Of a DNA stretch of 49,075 nucleotides, positions 28,842 to 36,777 are shown piece after piece. The notes below the pieces were generated by a model. That model was not told the DNA's origin. It searched no databases and worked only from the letters and a program-made list of their open reading frames with translations. Source of the DNA: Dehalococcoidia bacterium (GTDB lineage: Bacteria > Chloroflexota > Dehalococcoidia > UBA2979); NCBI GenBank assembly GCA_023228765.1, contig JALOAM010000003.1, forward strand, positions 1 to 49,075, written 5' to 3'. Numbering within the stretch: the stretch's first letter is position 1; every line of letters begins with the position of its first letter. The position numbers were made by a program, and so were the translations under genes.

Positions 28842-30386
28842 GTGGGCGCCGGATTCCGCTCCCTGCGATCGCTGTGCGTATTGGCGTGGCTACTGGCCGC
28901 CGCCAGCCTCGTCGCGTGTGGTTCGGACGAGCCGGAGCTCCCGCCCGCCGTCACCCAGCCGGTCACGATCCGCATCGCGGCGTTCGAGGGCCCGGAGACC
29001 ACGGCGTTGTTCCGCATCATCCCGGAGTGGGAGCACATCACCGGGAACACGGTGGAGCTGGGCATCCTGGACCGCGAGACCGGCGAGCGCATGGTCGCGC
29101 AGGACTACGTCACCTACCGCGACTCCGTGATCTCGAATGCGGAGCAGGAGCTGGGCGAGTACGACGTGATCATCGTGGACGACCCGTGGATGCCGTACCT
29201 CGCCACGCACTCGCGCCTCGCACCGCTTGCGCCGTTCGGGCACGAGACCGACCCGGACATCGTGGAACGCTCACGCTCCCTCGGCGTGTGGCCGCCCACC
29301 TTCGGCCCGCTCCCCCCGGACCAGGAGGGCGTCGAGCGCGGCGCCGAGACGTACGCGCTGCCGCTGGTCGGCAACGTGATGATGCTCTGGTACCGGCAGG
29401 ACATCATCGGCCAGCCCGAGACGATGGACGAACTGCGGACGAACCTGGACAACCCGGACCCCGGCTACATCGGCGCGGCAGGCCTGGCGCCCTCCACCAA
29501 CCCGCACGTGTTCCTCTCCTGGCTCGCGTCCCGTGGCGGCGACATCTTCGACCGCTCGTGGCACCCCACGCCGCTACGCTCCTCCATCGCCGCCGATGCG
29601 CTCGCGGAGTACCTCGACGAGGCGACGCGCCTCGGCGTGCCGTTCGAGGACTACGCGGACGAGCGATACGTCCCGCAGGCGCGGATGCTGGACGGCACCG
29701 CGGCGGCGGCCATCGGCTGGGCGGCCGACGCACAGCAGATCCTCACGTCCAGCGTCTCGGACCAGCTCCGCGTGGCGGCGTTCCCGCCCGGACGGCGTTC
29801 GAGCACCATCACCGGCAACTGGCTCCTCGCGATCCCGGAGGACGCTGAACAGCCGGAGGCGGCCTACGCCTTCATCACCTGGGCGACCTCGCACGACATC
29901 ATGAAGACCAGCGCCCTCCTCGGCGTGCCGCCCGCGCGCGAGTCGCTGTTCAACGACCGCGAGCTCGTGTCGCGCTATGCGTGGCTGCCGGACGTGGAGG
30001 CCGCCCTCGAGAACTCGTTCGCCCGACCGCGTATCCCCGCGTGGGACGTGGTGGAGGGCATCATCGGCTGCGCCCTGGATCGTGGCCTCGTCCGCGCCGC
30101 CGAGGTGGACCGGCCTGCGCTTGCCTCGCCCGCCGCGGTCCTCGACGAAGCGTCCCAGGACGCCGAGGATGCGGGCGTGACGCCGACCCTCGGACCGCTC
30201 GACCCGGAGTTCGTCGCGATCGCGCGCGAGGAGCTGGCGCGCGCCGCGCAGGAGATCGAGGGCGTCATGGAAGGCTGGGGCTTCTACGAGGAGCCCGGCT
30301 ACTACGCGAGCAACCCGACCGCGCGCCTGGCCGGCGACCCACGCGACGAGTGGCAGTGCGACGTCGGGGCGGGGGCGTCCTCGTGA
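28842..30386 (+). CDS. Extracellular solute-binding lipoprotein (ABC family 1-like)
   Basis: 514 residues. A signal peptide ends in the lipobox SLVAC with Cys26, so the protein is probably anchored outside the membrane. The rest follows sugar-type binding proteins: VTIRIAAFEGPETTAL, YDVIIVDDPWMPYL, LPLVGNVMMLWYRQDII, GTAAAAIGWAADAQ, NWLLAIPEDAEQPEAAYAFI. No ABC permease or ATPase gene follows. Instead the next gene, overlapping by 4 bases (GTGA), encodes a membrane pentapeptide-repeat protein. GTG 28842 is the start, with GGGGT upstream. The ligand is unknown, and the lack of permeases is odd. Confidence 0.82.
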   Translation: MGAGFRSLRSLCVLAWLLAAASLVACGSDEPELPPAVTQPVTIRIAAFEGPETTALFRIIPEWEHITGNTVELGILDRETGERMVAQDYVTYRDSVISNAEQELGEYDVIIVDDPWMPYLATHSRLAPLAPFGHETDPDIVERSRSLGVWPPTFGPLPPDQEGVERGAETYALPLVGNVMMLWYRQDIIGQPETMDELRTNLDNPDPGYIGAAGLAPSTNPHVFLSWLASRGGDIFDRSWHPTPLRSSIAADALAEYLDEATRLGVPFEDYADERYVPQARMLDGTAAAAIGWAADAQQILTSSVSDQLRVAAFPPGRRSSTITGNWLLAIPEDAEQPEAAYAFITWATSHDIMKTSALLGVPPARESLFNDRELVSRYAWLPDVEAALENSFARPRIPAWDVVEGIIGCALDRGLVRAAEVDRPALASPAAVLDEASQDAEDAGVTPTLGPLDPEFVAIAREELARAAQEIEGVMEGWGFYEEPGYYASNPTARLAGDPRDEWQCDVGAGASS

Positions 30387-31378
30387 CGCAGCTCAAGACG
30401 GCGGGTCCCTCGCGGTACGTCGCGTGGATCTGGAGCGGTTGGCCGTCCCGGATGCGGCGCTTCGGGCGCTGGACCGGCTTCCACGAGAAGTCGTTGCTGG
30501 ACTACATCCAGATCATCGTCCTCCCGTTCGTCCTTATCGCTGGTGGTCAGCTCGTCTCCCAGGCGGTGAACGCCTCCGCGCGTGCGCAGGCGCTGGAGGA
30601 CGCACAGGAGCAGCGGCTGCAGGAGTACCTGAACCAGATGGCCTCGCTGGCCCTCGACCGGGAGCTGCTGAGCAGCACCGTCGTCGACGAGCGCGGAGCC
30701 ACCGTGATGCGCGAGGTCGCCCGCGCTCAGACGCTGACCGCGCTCGCCGGGATGGACGGCCCGCGCAAGCGCTTCGTCGTGACGTTCCTGTACGAGCTGG
30801 GCCTGGTGAACGGCAATGACCCGCTCATCCGCATGAACACGGGCGACCTCTCCGAGGCCGACCTCGTCAGCGCGGAACTCTTCGGAGCGAACCTGGCCGG
30901 GGCGCGCCTGACGACCGCGTCGCTGGAGGGCGCACGTCTCACGTCCGCGATCCTGAACAGCGCCGAGCTGAGCAACGCAAACCTCCGTCGCGCCCTGCTC
31001 GTGGACACGCGCCTGAACCAGGCCGACCTGCGCCTCGCGGACCTCAGCGCGATCGACGCCTCGAACGCCTCGCTCTTCGACGCGGACCTCCGAGGTGCCG
31101 TGCTGGCGGACGCGAACCTGACCGGCGCGAACCTGCGCTCCGTGGACCTCCGCGGCGCGGACCTGCGCAACGCCAACCTCACCGGCACCGACCTCAGCGG
31201 CGCGCTCATCGGCGACGACACCTCCGAGGAGGCGTACACGCAGATCGAGGGCGTCGTGTGGACGGGCGCAACCTGCCCCGATGGCTCCCTCGCGCCGACC
31301 GAGGGCTGCGCTGCCCACCTCATCCCGATCGAGACCCCGACCGAGACCCCGACCGAGACTGGGACGCCTTCGCCGTAG
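30383..31378 (+). CDS. Membrane-anchored pentapeptide-repeat protein
   Basis: 331 residues. One transmembrane helix (YIQIIVLPFVLIAGGQLVSQ, about residues 41-60) is followed by a coiled-coil-like stretch (QALEDAQEQRLQEYLNQM) and a helical linker. About 24 pentapeptide repeats of the A(D/N)LXX type run from ~154 to ~274 (LFGANLAGARL, VDLRGADLRNANL and so on), a right-handed beta-helix. A short C-terminal tail contains TETPTETPTETG repeats. Start GTG 30383 overlaps the stop of the solute-binding gene, so the two are coupled. It may form a scaffold with the lipoprotein; function is unknown. Confidence 0.85.
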   Translation: MTQLKTAGPSRYVAWIWSGWPSRMRRFGRWTGFHEKSLLDYIQIIVLPFVLIAGGQLVSQAVNASARAQALEDAQEQRLQEYLNQMASLALDRELLSSTVVDERGATVMREVARAQTLTALAGMDGPRKRFVVTFLYELGLVNGNDPLIRMNTGDLSEADLVSAELFGANLAGARLTTASLEGARLTSAILNSAELSNANLRRALLVDTRLNQADLRLADLSAIDASNASLFDADLRGAVLADANLTGANLRSVDLRGADLRNANLTGTDLSGALIGDDTSEEAYTQIEGVVWTGATCPDGSLAPTEGCAAHLIPIETPTETPTETGTPSP

Positions 31379-31483
31379 CGGCCTGTGATGGCGCGACCTC
31401 TGACCCTCCTCCCTCTAGGGGGAGCGTGGGGGAGTGCGCCTCTCGTATAGGACCAGCGTCGATGGTCTCGCGGTTCCCGCTCT

Positions 31484-31522
31484 GCCCTCTCCCCAACCCT
31501 CCCCCAGCGGGGGAGGGGGCCG
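31484..31522 (+). repeat. Dispersed palindromic repeat, copy 11 (divergent)
   Basis: GCCCTCTCCCCAACCC then CTCCCCCAGCGGGGGAGGGG. The tail is partly changed and the hairpin tip is different, but pairing is kept. It lies between the convergent pentapeptide and aapP genes. Confidence 0.65.
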
Positions 31523-31524
31523 GA

Positions 31525-32358
31525 TCAGAGGATCTGCTCGAGGAAGCGGCGTGTCCGCTCCTCGGTGGGGTGGTCGAAGATCTGGTCGGGGGTGCCTTCT
31601 TCGACGACGCGGCCCTCTTCGAGGAAGAGGAGGCGGTCCGCCACCTGGCGCGCGAAGCCCATCTCGTGCGTCACGATCACCATCGTCATGCCCGTCGCCG
31701 CGAGCTCCTCGAGGAGGGTGAGGACGCCTCGGATGCTCTCGGGGTCGAGGGCGGACGTGGGCTCGTCCAACAGGAGCACCTTCGGTTCCATCGCGAGGGC
31801 GCGGGCGATGGCGACGCGCTGCATCTGCCCGCCCGAGAGATCCGAGGGGTACATGTCGATCAGCTGCGGGATGCCCACGCGCGCCAGGAGGTCCTCGGCG
31901 CGGGCGGAGGCCTCGGCGATCGGGGTGTGGCCGACGACCTGCGGGGCGAGGGTGATGTTGCGGCGCACGGTCAGATGGGGGAACAGGTGGAAGTGCTGGA
32001 ACACCATCCCCACGTCCCGCCGCACCTTCGCGAGGTTGCTCACGTGATGATCGAGGGTCACGCCGTTCACGATGATGTCGCCGGAGTCGTGGACCTCCAG
32101 CCGGTTGAGGCACCGGAGGAGCGTCGACTTCGCGGAGCCCGAGGGGCCGAAGACCACGACGGTCTCGCCGGCGGCGATGTTCGTCGTGATGCCCTTCAGC
32201 GCGTGGAACTTGCCGTACCACTTCTGCACATCGCGCAGCACGATCGCCGGGTCGGCGATCGCCGTGTGATCCGTGGCCACCACCGAGGTGCGTCCGTCCT
32301 CGATCCGATGCTGGCTCTCGATCCGATGCTGGCCCTCGATCTGATGTGGGCTGGTCAT
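31525..32358 (-). CDS. aapP: Amino-acid ABC transporter ATP-binding protein (AapP/GlnQ type)
   Basis: 277 residues. Signature LSGGQMQR, Walker B VLLLDEPTSALD and the switch His in VIVTHEMGF are normal for the polar amino-acid family. The Walker A reads GPSGSAKST (71-79), with Ala76 in place of the invariant glycine before Lys77; the codon is plainly GCG in the sequence. The N-terminus carries three 6-residue repeats (SPHQIE, GQHRIE, SQHRIE) from an 18-bp tandem repeat. It overlaps aapM by 4 bases and is the last gene of the aapJQMP-like operon. Reduced ATP binding is possible. Confidence 0.93.
   Translation of the reverse strand: MTSPHQIEGQHRIESQHRIEDGRTSVVATDHTAIADPAIVLRDVQKWYGKFHALKGITTNIAAGETVVVFGPSGSAKSTLLRCLNRLEVHDSGDIIVNGVTLDHHVSNLAKVRRDVGMVFQHFHLFPHLTVRRNITLAPQVVGHTPIAEASARAEDLLARVGIPQLIDMYPSDLSGGQMQRVAIARALAMEPKVLLLDEPTSALDPESIRGVLTLLEELAATGMTMVIVTHEMGFARQVADRLLFLEEGRVVEEGTPDQIFDHPTEERTRRFLEQIL
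32299..32352. repeat. Three 18-bp tandem repeats inside aapP
   Basis: Copies at 32299-32316 (CTCGATCCGATGCTGGCT), 32317-32334 (one change at the last base) and 32335-32352 (a few changes). They encode the 6-residue repeats near the N-terminus of AapP and may vary in number between strains. Confidence 0.9.
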
Positions 32359-33590
32359 GCGCGCCTGCTCCCCGTCCCGGCGAGGGCGCGCTCCAACCGC
32401 GAGGAGAGACGCGACAGGCCGAACGCCGTCATCCAGAAGATCAGGCCGACGAACAGGAGGACTTCCTTCTGCCGGCCGAAGTACTCGGGCTGCTCCGTGG
32501 TGGCGCGGGCCGCCTGCAGGATGTCCGTCAGGCCCACCACCGCGACCATCGTGCTCATCATGAACAGCCCGATGAACTCGCCCGCCAGCGCGGGCAGCGA
32601 GTTCCGCACCGCCTGCGGCAGCACCACGAGCGCGAGCGATTGCAGCCCGTTCAGCCCGAGGGCGCTCGCCGCCTCGCGTTGTCCTCGGGGGACCGCGCTG
32701 AGGCCGCCGCGGAGCGCCTCCGCGATGAACGCGGCGGTGAAGAGCCCGAAGGCGATGGTCACGCGGTAGACGAGGTCCACGTCCGCAAGCCCGCCCCACG
32801 AGGGCAGGAAGTGCCGCAGCGCGAGCCACGCGAGCGTCAGCATCACCGGGAGTGGAAGGCCTCGCATCAGCTCGATGTAGACCGTGGAGCCCACGCGCAG
32901 CGCTCGGAAGGAGGAGGTACGCCCCAGCGCGAGGAGGATGCCGAACGGCAGGGCGCCGATCAGCGCAGCGCTCGCCACGATCAGGTTGAGATAGAGGCCA
33001 CCCCACAGCGCGGGGTCGACCCCGCCGTCGATCAGCAGCAGCACGATCGAGCCGGGGAGGAGCACCGCCCACATCGCGCCCGCGATCAACCTCGCACGGT
33101 CGCGGCCTTCGATGCGCCCACGACCATGCGCCCAGCGGCGTGCCGCGAAGTACGCGCCGGCTGCGAGGACGAACGCGGGCACCGTCTCCAGCGTCCCGGA
33201 CGCCCCGGCCAGCACCGGCAGCACGAGGATCCCGAAGACCGCGAACGCCACGAGTGCGGCGAGCGTCACGCGCCCGAAGGCGCCCCACGTCCACATCACC
33301 GCGATCGCGAGTCCGTAGAACACGGGCCAGATCCGCCACTCCTCGCCGAGGGGGAAGCGGCCCACCAGCAGCAGCCGGCGGTTGGCGCGGATCACGTCGA
33401 AGTTCGCCTCCAGGGCGAGCCACGAGGCGAACGTCCACGTGATCCACCCGAGGCCTGTGAGGAGCACGACCGTGAGGACGGAGTTCCCCGGCGAGTTGAA
33501 CAGCCGCGTGCGCAGCCAGCGCCGGGCTTCCTCGACGGCGGCAGCCCTCGGACGGTCCGAGGAGCCGACGGGCAGTCCGAGCGCGGTCAT
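32355..33590 (-). CDS. aapM: Amino-acid ABC transporter permease (AapM-like)
   Basis: 411 residues. The long N-terminal part (WITWTFASWLALEANFDVI, then several helices) before the permease core is typical of AapM/BztC, which are larger than ordinary HisM-type permeases. The core has YIELMRGLPLPVMLTLAWL, the EAA loop EALRGGLSAVPRGQREAASALGL cut across its conserved Gly, and VVLPQAVRNSLPALAGEFIG. ATG 33590 overlaps the aapQ stop (ATGA). It would pair with AapQ in the inner membrane. Confidence 0.93.
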   Translation of the reverse strand: MTALGLPVGSSDRPRAAAVEEARRWLRTRLFNSPGNSVLTVVLLTGLGWITWTFASWLALEANFDVIRANRRLLLVGRFPLGEEWRIWPVFYGLAIAVMWTWGAFGRVTLAALVAFAVFGILVLPVLAGASGTLETVPAFVLAAGAYFAARRWAHGRGRIEGRDRARLIAGAMWAVLLPGSIVLLLIDGGVDPALWGGLYLNLIVASAALIGALPFGILLALGRTSSFRALRVGSTVYIELMRGLPLPVMLTLAWLALRHFLPSWGGLADVDLVYRVTIAFGLFTAAFIAEALRGGLSAVPRGQREAASALGLNGLQSLALVVLPQAVRNSLPALAGEFIGLFMMSTMVAVVGLTDILQAARATTEQPEYFGRQKEVLLFVGLIFWMTAFGLSRLSSRLERALAGTGSRRA

Positions 33591-34768
33591 GCTCGGCGCC
33601 CCCGCGTCCAGGAGAAGCGCCACTGCGGGCCGATGAACAGGAGGGCGATCGCGAGGTTGAGGACGAAGTAGGTGACGGTCATCAGGATGAAGACCGGGAT
33701 CGCCTCGCCGCTGTTGTTGATGATCGTGCCGCCCACGTTCATCAGGTCCGGGAACGCCACCACGATGGCGATGGAGGACATCTTCGCGAGGTTTTGCGCC
33801 TGCGTGGCCAGCGGCGGCAGCATGACCCGCAGGGCCTGCGGCAACACCACGAGCCGCAGCTGCTGCCATCCGGACAGTCCGAGGGCTGCCGCTGCCTCGC
33901 GCTCCCCGCGGGGGACGGAGGCGATGGCGCCGCGCACGATCTCGGCGACGAACGCCGCGTTGAACAGCGCGAGCGCGAGCAACAGCCCGAAGAACTCCGG
34001 CGAGAGCTGCACGCCGCCCTGGTACTGGAACCGCCCCACCTCGGGCGTGTCGAGCGCGGCGGGCGAGCCCGCCAGGAGGAACCCGCCGACGCCGGCGACC
34101 GCCACGATGCCGAGCGCCGTGCGCACGGGGTAGCTCGGCCGCCCCGTGGTCTCCTCGCGTGTCCGGAGGATGCGGTGCGTGACCCACGCCGCGAGGATCC
34201 CGACGCCGAGGATCGCACCCCAGAGGGCCGCGCCGTCGCCGAACTCGAGCCACGGGAACGCGACGGATCGGTTGGAGAAGTAGGCGAGGCCGAAGAACCC
34301 CGCGCTGTCCTCGATCCGTGGCAGGCGCAGGACGACGGCGGTGTAGCAGAACACGACGAACACGGGCAGCGGCATGTTACGGACGAACTCGACGTACCCG
34401 AACGCCAGCTTCGCGGCGAGCCAGTTCGAGGACAGCCGCGCGATGCCGACGACGAGTCCGATGCCCAGCGAGAGCGCGATGCCGAAGACGGAGACGCGCA
34501 GGGTGTTCACCAGTCCGGCGAGGTAGGCCATCCAGCGCGAGTCGCGCCCGCTGGCCTGCGTCAGGAACTGATCGCCGACGCCGAACCCGGCGCGGTCCTG
34601 CATGAACCCGAGGTCGACGCCTCCGGCCGCCTGCGCTCGTGCCGCGATGTAGATCGCAAGCGCCGAGACGAGGCCCACCGTCACCGCCTCGAGCAGCGCG
34701 CGACGGACTCGTTCGTCACGCGCCCAGTCCATCGGGCGGGTCCGCGGCAGGGCGAGGGGGGCGGTCAT
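33587..34768 (-). CDS. aapQ: Amino-acid ABC transporter permease (AapQ-like)
   Basis: 393 residues. N-terminal helix, then AYLAGLVNTLRVSVFGIALS and YVEFVRNMPLPVFVVFCYT, a long variable insert, and the EAA loop EIVRGAIASVPRGEREAAAA followed by VVLPQALRVMLPPLATQAQN and NNSGEAIPVFILMTV. The insert between helices and the size match AapQ/BztB. Start ATG 34768 lies 10 bases after the restored end of aapJ, and the stop overlaps aapM. Confidence 0.93.
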   Translation of the reverse strand: MTAPLALPRTRPMDWARDERVRRALLEAVTVGLVSALAIYIAARAQAAGGVDLGFMQDRAGFGVGDQFLTQASGRDSRWMAYLAGLVNTLRVSVFGIALSLGIGLVVGIARLSSNWLAAKLAFGYVEFVRNMPLPVFVVFCYTAVVLRLPRIEDSAGFFGLAYFSNRSVAFPWLEFGDGAALWGAILGVGILAAWVTHRILRTREETTGRPSYPVRTALGIVAVAGVGGFLLAGSPAALDTPEVGRFQYQGGVQLSPEFFGLLLALALFNAAFVAEIVRGAIASVPRGEREAAAALGLSGWQQLRLVVLPQALRVMLPPLATQAQNLAKMSSIAIVVAFPDLMNVGGTIINNSGEAIPVFILMTVTYFVLNLAIALLFIGPQWRFSWTRGRRA

Positions 34769-34778
34769 TGGGGCACCG

Positions 34779-34949
34779 CTATCGATACGGGGGCGCGTAC
34801 ATCAGGCCCCCGTCCGTCCACAGCGCGTTGAGGGACCCCGCCCGCAAGATGCCGAGCGGGGTGATGAAGCGGTCGTAGACCTCGCCGTAGTTGCCGACCT
34901 GCGCGATCACGTTCCGCATGAAGTCGGGCGAGAGGTCCGATGTCCCTGG
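34779..34949 (-). pseudogene. Displaced C-terminal segment of aapJ (other frame)
   Basis: In the frame one base earlier than aapJ the sequence reads GTSDLSPDFMRNVIAQVGNY, then GEVYDRFITPLG, and ends LNALWTDGGLMYAPPYR and TAG at 34779. This is the conserved end of AapJ-type binding proteins. The two frames join near the GGGA run at 34944-34950; a single missing base explains it. Confidence 0.8.
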
Positions 34950-35881
34950 AAGGCGTTGCCGTCCACCGTCGAGCCGAGGAGGCGTGCGACCTCCTGGCTT
35001 GGTGGGTCCTCGGCGAGCGCCGCGACGTTCTCGCTCGTCACGCCGAGTTCCTCCGCCGCGACCATGCCGAGCACCACCCAGTTCACGAGGTCGGACCACG
35101 CTGCGTCGTCCGACCTCGTGGCCGGGGCCAGCGGCTCCTTCGATAGTGTCTCCGACAGGATCACGAGTGCGTCTGGCCCGCCTGCCTGCGCCGGGAAGGA
35201 CTCCCGACGTGCCGCGAGCTGGGAGCGGTCCGCCGTCCAGACGTCGCAGCGTCCCGCCGCGAACGCCTCCTGCAGCGTCTCGGCACGGTCGAACACGAGC
35301 GGCTGGTAGGACACGTCCGTACCGGCGAACGTGTCCTCCTGGTTGAGCTGCGTCGTCGTGCCCGAGAGCGCGCACACCACCGCCCCGTCGAGGTCCTGCA
35401 GCGTCTCGATGCCGGCATCCGCGCGGACCATGACACCCTGGCCGTCGTAGAAGTTCGGCACGCCGAACGTCATGTCCTGCATGTCTCGGCTGATGCTCCA
35501 CGTCGTGTTCCGGAAGAGGACATCGATCTCGTGGACGCGCAGGGCCTCGAAGCGGCTCGCGGCGCTGAGGCCGACGAAGTGCACCGCCTCGCGGTCGCCG
35601 AAGATCGCTGCGGCGAGGGCGTGACCGAACTCCACATCGAACCCGGCGAAGCCCCCGTCCGGCTGGATGAACCCGAAGCCCGGGAGAGCGTCGTTCACCC
35701 CGACCGTCACGTACCCGCGGTCACGCACCTCGGCGAGGGTGTCGCTGCTGGCGTCCGGAGGCGCCGACTCCGAAGCCACCGCCGATGCGTCCTCGACGGC
35801 CGGCTCCTCGCCCGAGCACGCGACGCCCAGCGTCGCGAACACGAGGACCGCACCCAGCAGGGTGATGGGAACAGTGCGCAC
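34907..35881 (-). CDS. aapJ: Amino-acid ABC transporter substrate-binding lipoprotein (AapJ-like), frameshifted near its end
   Basis: The uninterrupted frame gives 324 residues from GTG 35881. The signal peptide ends in the lipobox TLGVAC (Cys22). Family motifs: LAEVRDRGYVTVGVNDALPG, GFDVEFGHALAAAIFGD, VLFRNTTWSISRDM, VCALSGTTTQLN, GRCDVWTADRSQLAARR. After VDGNAFQ the frame leaves the family pattern (ends SRPTSCGT), and the missing C-terminus continues in the -1 frame down to 34779. Either one base is missing (assembly error or true mutation) or ribosomes shift. It heads the aapJQMP order, downstream of tRNA-Arg. Confidence 0.85.
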   Translation of the reverse strand: MRTVPITLLGAVLVFATLGVACSGEEPAVEDASAVASESAPPDASSDTLAEVRDRGYVTVGVNDALPGFGFIQPDGGFAGFDVEFGHALAAAIFGDREAVHFVGLSAASRFEALRVHEIDVLFRNTTWSISRDMQDMTFGVPNFYDGQGVMVRADAGIETLQDLDGAVVCALSGTTTQLNQEDTFAGTDVSYQPLVFDRAETLQEAFAAGRCDVWTADRSQLAARRESFPAQAGGPDALVILSETLSKEPLAPATRSDDAAWSDLVNWVVLGMVAAEELGVTSENVAALAEDPPSQEVARLLGSTVDGNAFQGHRTSRPTSCGT

Positions 35882-36092
35882 AGAGTCCGATCCCCGCTAT
35901 GAGCCCGACTAGTGAGCGTTTCGTACCACATTCCGTCGATCCGGCAGAGAGGGAATCCCCGAGGGCAATCGACCGGCGGAGGGGAGTGCGCCAGTCCTGC
36001 AGGTGTAGCAATCGAGGCATCGCCGCCCCGGGCCTCACGACGAGGACAGCGAGACCGGAGGATGGGGGAGAGGATGGGAGAGAAGAGAAGAG

Positions 36093-36168
36093 TGGCGCGC
36101 CGAGAGGGATTCGAACCCCCGACACCCAGTTCCGAAGACTGGTGCTCTATCCACTGAGCTATCGGCGC
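36093..36168 (-). tRNA. tRNA-Arg (anticodon TCG)
   Basis: Reading leftward: acceptor GCGCCGA / TCGGCGC; D-arm GCTC-AGTGGATA-GAGC; anticodon stem CCAGT / ACTGG with loop CTTCGGA (anticodon TCG); T-arm GGGGG-TTCGAAT-CCCTC; discriminator G and an encoded CCA (36095-36093). It is followed on this strand by a pyrimidine-rich tract (complement of 36056-36092) and then the aapJ gene. The rest of 35882-36276 holds only promoters. Confidence 0.96.
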
Positions 36169-36263
36169 GCGGACACCCTCAGTGTATCCGCGCCTCCGCT
36201 CACGTTCGCGCCCACCGAGCGCCCTCGCAGCGCGTGTGCGCCGAGGCCGCTCGTGGCGCCGCG

Positions 36264-36269
36264 TATCAT
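36264..36269 (+). promoter_or_regulatory. -10-like element for leaderless TPR-like gene
   Basis: TATCAT ends 7 bases before ATG 36277, with no Shine-Dalgarno between them. No good -35 is seen. Confidence 0.45.
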
Positions 36270-36276
36270 CGAGCGC

Positions 36277-36777
36277 ATGAGCGAAGCCGTACCCGACGAG
36301 GCGCGACAGGCGCTGCGGTCGATCATGCAGTCGCACGCCGGAGGCGACATCGACAGCGCCCTCGCCGCCGTCCGGGAGGTGGTCGCGCAGTGGCCCGGGT
36401 ACGCGCAGGCGCGCTCCTATCTCGGGCAGACCCTCGTGACACGAAAGCGCAAGTTCGCGGACGGCATCGCCGAGCTCGACCGTGCCGTCGAGGTGGGCGG
36501 AGACGACCCGTACATCCTCTACTCAGCGGGGTGGTGCCGGGAGTTCGTTGCGCACGCCATGGCGACCGGGAAGGGCGGCGGCCACCAGGCCGTCGAGGGC
36601 AGCGCAGAGGAGTTGTACGCCTCCGCGAACGACCTCTTCCTCCGTGCGCTGGAGCTGGATCCGGACGACCAGCTGCTCGGTGACATCGAGGACATGCTGA
36701 CCGTCATTTCGAAGGTGACCGGCATCCCCTGGGATGGCGGTGAGGAGATCGAACATGCCCCACCTCGACCTCGATGA
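36277..36777 (+). CDS. TPR-like helical protein of unknown function
   Basis: 166 residues. Helix-turn-helix units resemble tetratricopeptide repeats: IDSALAAVREVVAQWPGYAQ, ARSYLGQTLVTRKRKFADG, IAELDRAVEVGGDDPYILYS, ANDLFLRALELDPDDQLLGD. No signal peptide or catalytic motif. ATG 36277 is chosen because the -10-like TATCAT lies 7 bases upstream and the frame upstream crosses the tRNA gene. It overlaps the hydrolase gene by 23 bases, so the two are likely one operon. Confidence 0.75.
   Translation: MSEAVPDEARQALRSIMQSHAGGDIDSALAAVREVVAQWPGYAQARSYLGQTLVTRKRKFADGIAELDRAVEVGGDDPYILYSAGWCREFVAHAMATGKGGGHQAVEGSAEELYASANDLFLRALELDPDDQLLGDIEDMLTVISKVTGIPWDGGEEIEHAPPRPR

Noticed and set aside
31258..32769. 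Open frame of 503 codons on the plus strand across the aap genes
   Set aside because: Antisense to aapP and aapM, whose 4-base overlaps and motifs are clear; the translation has no domain.
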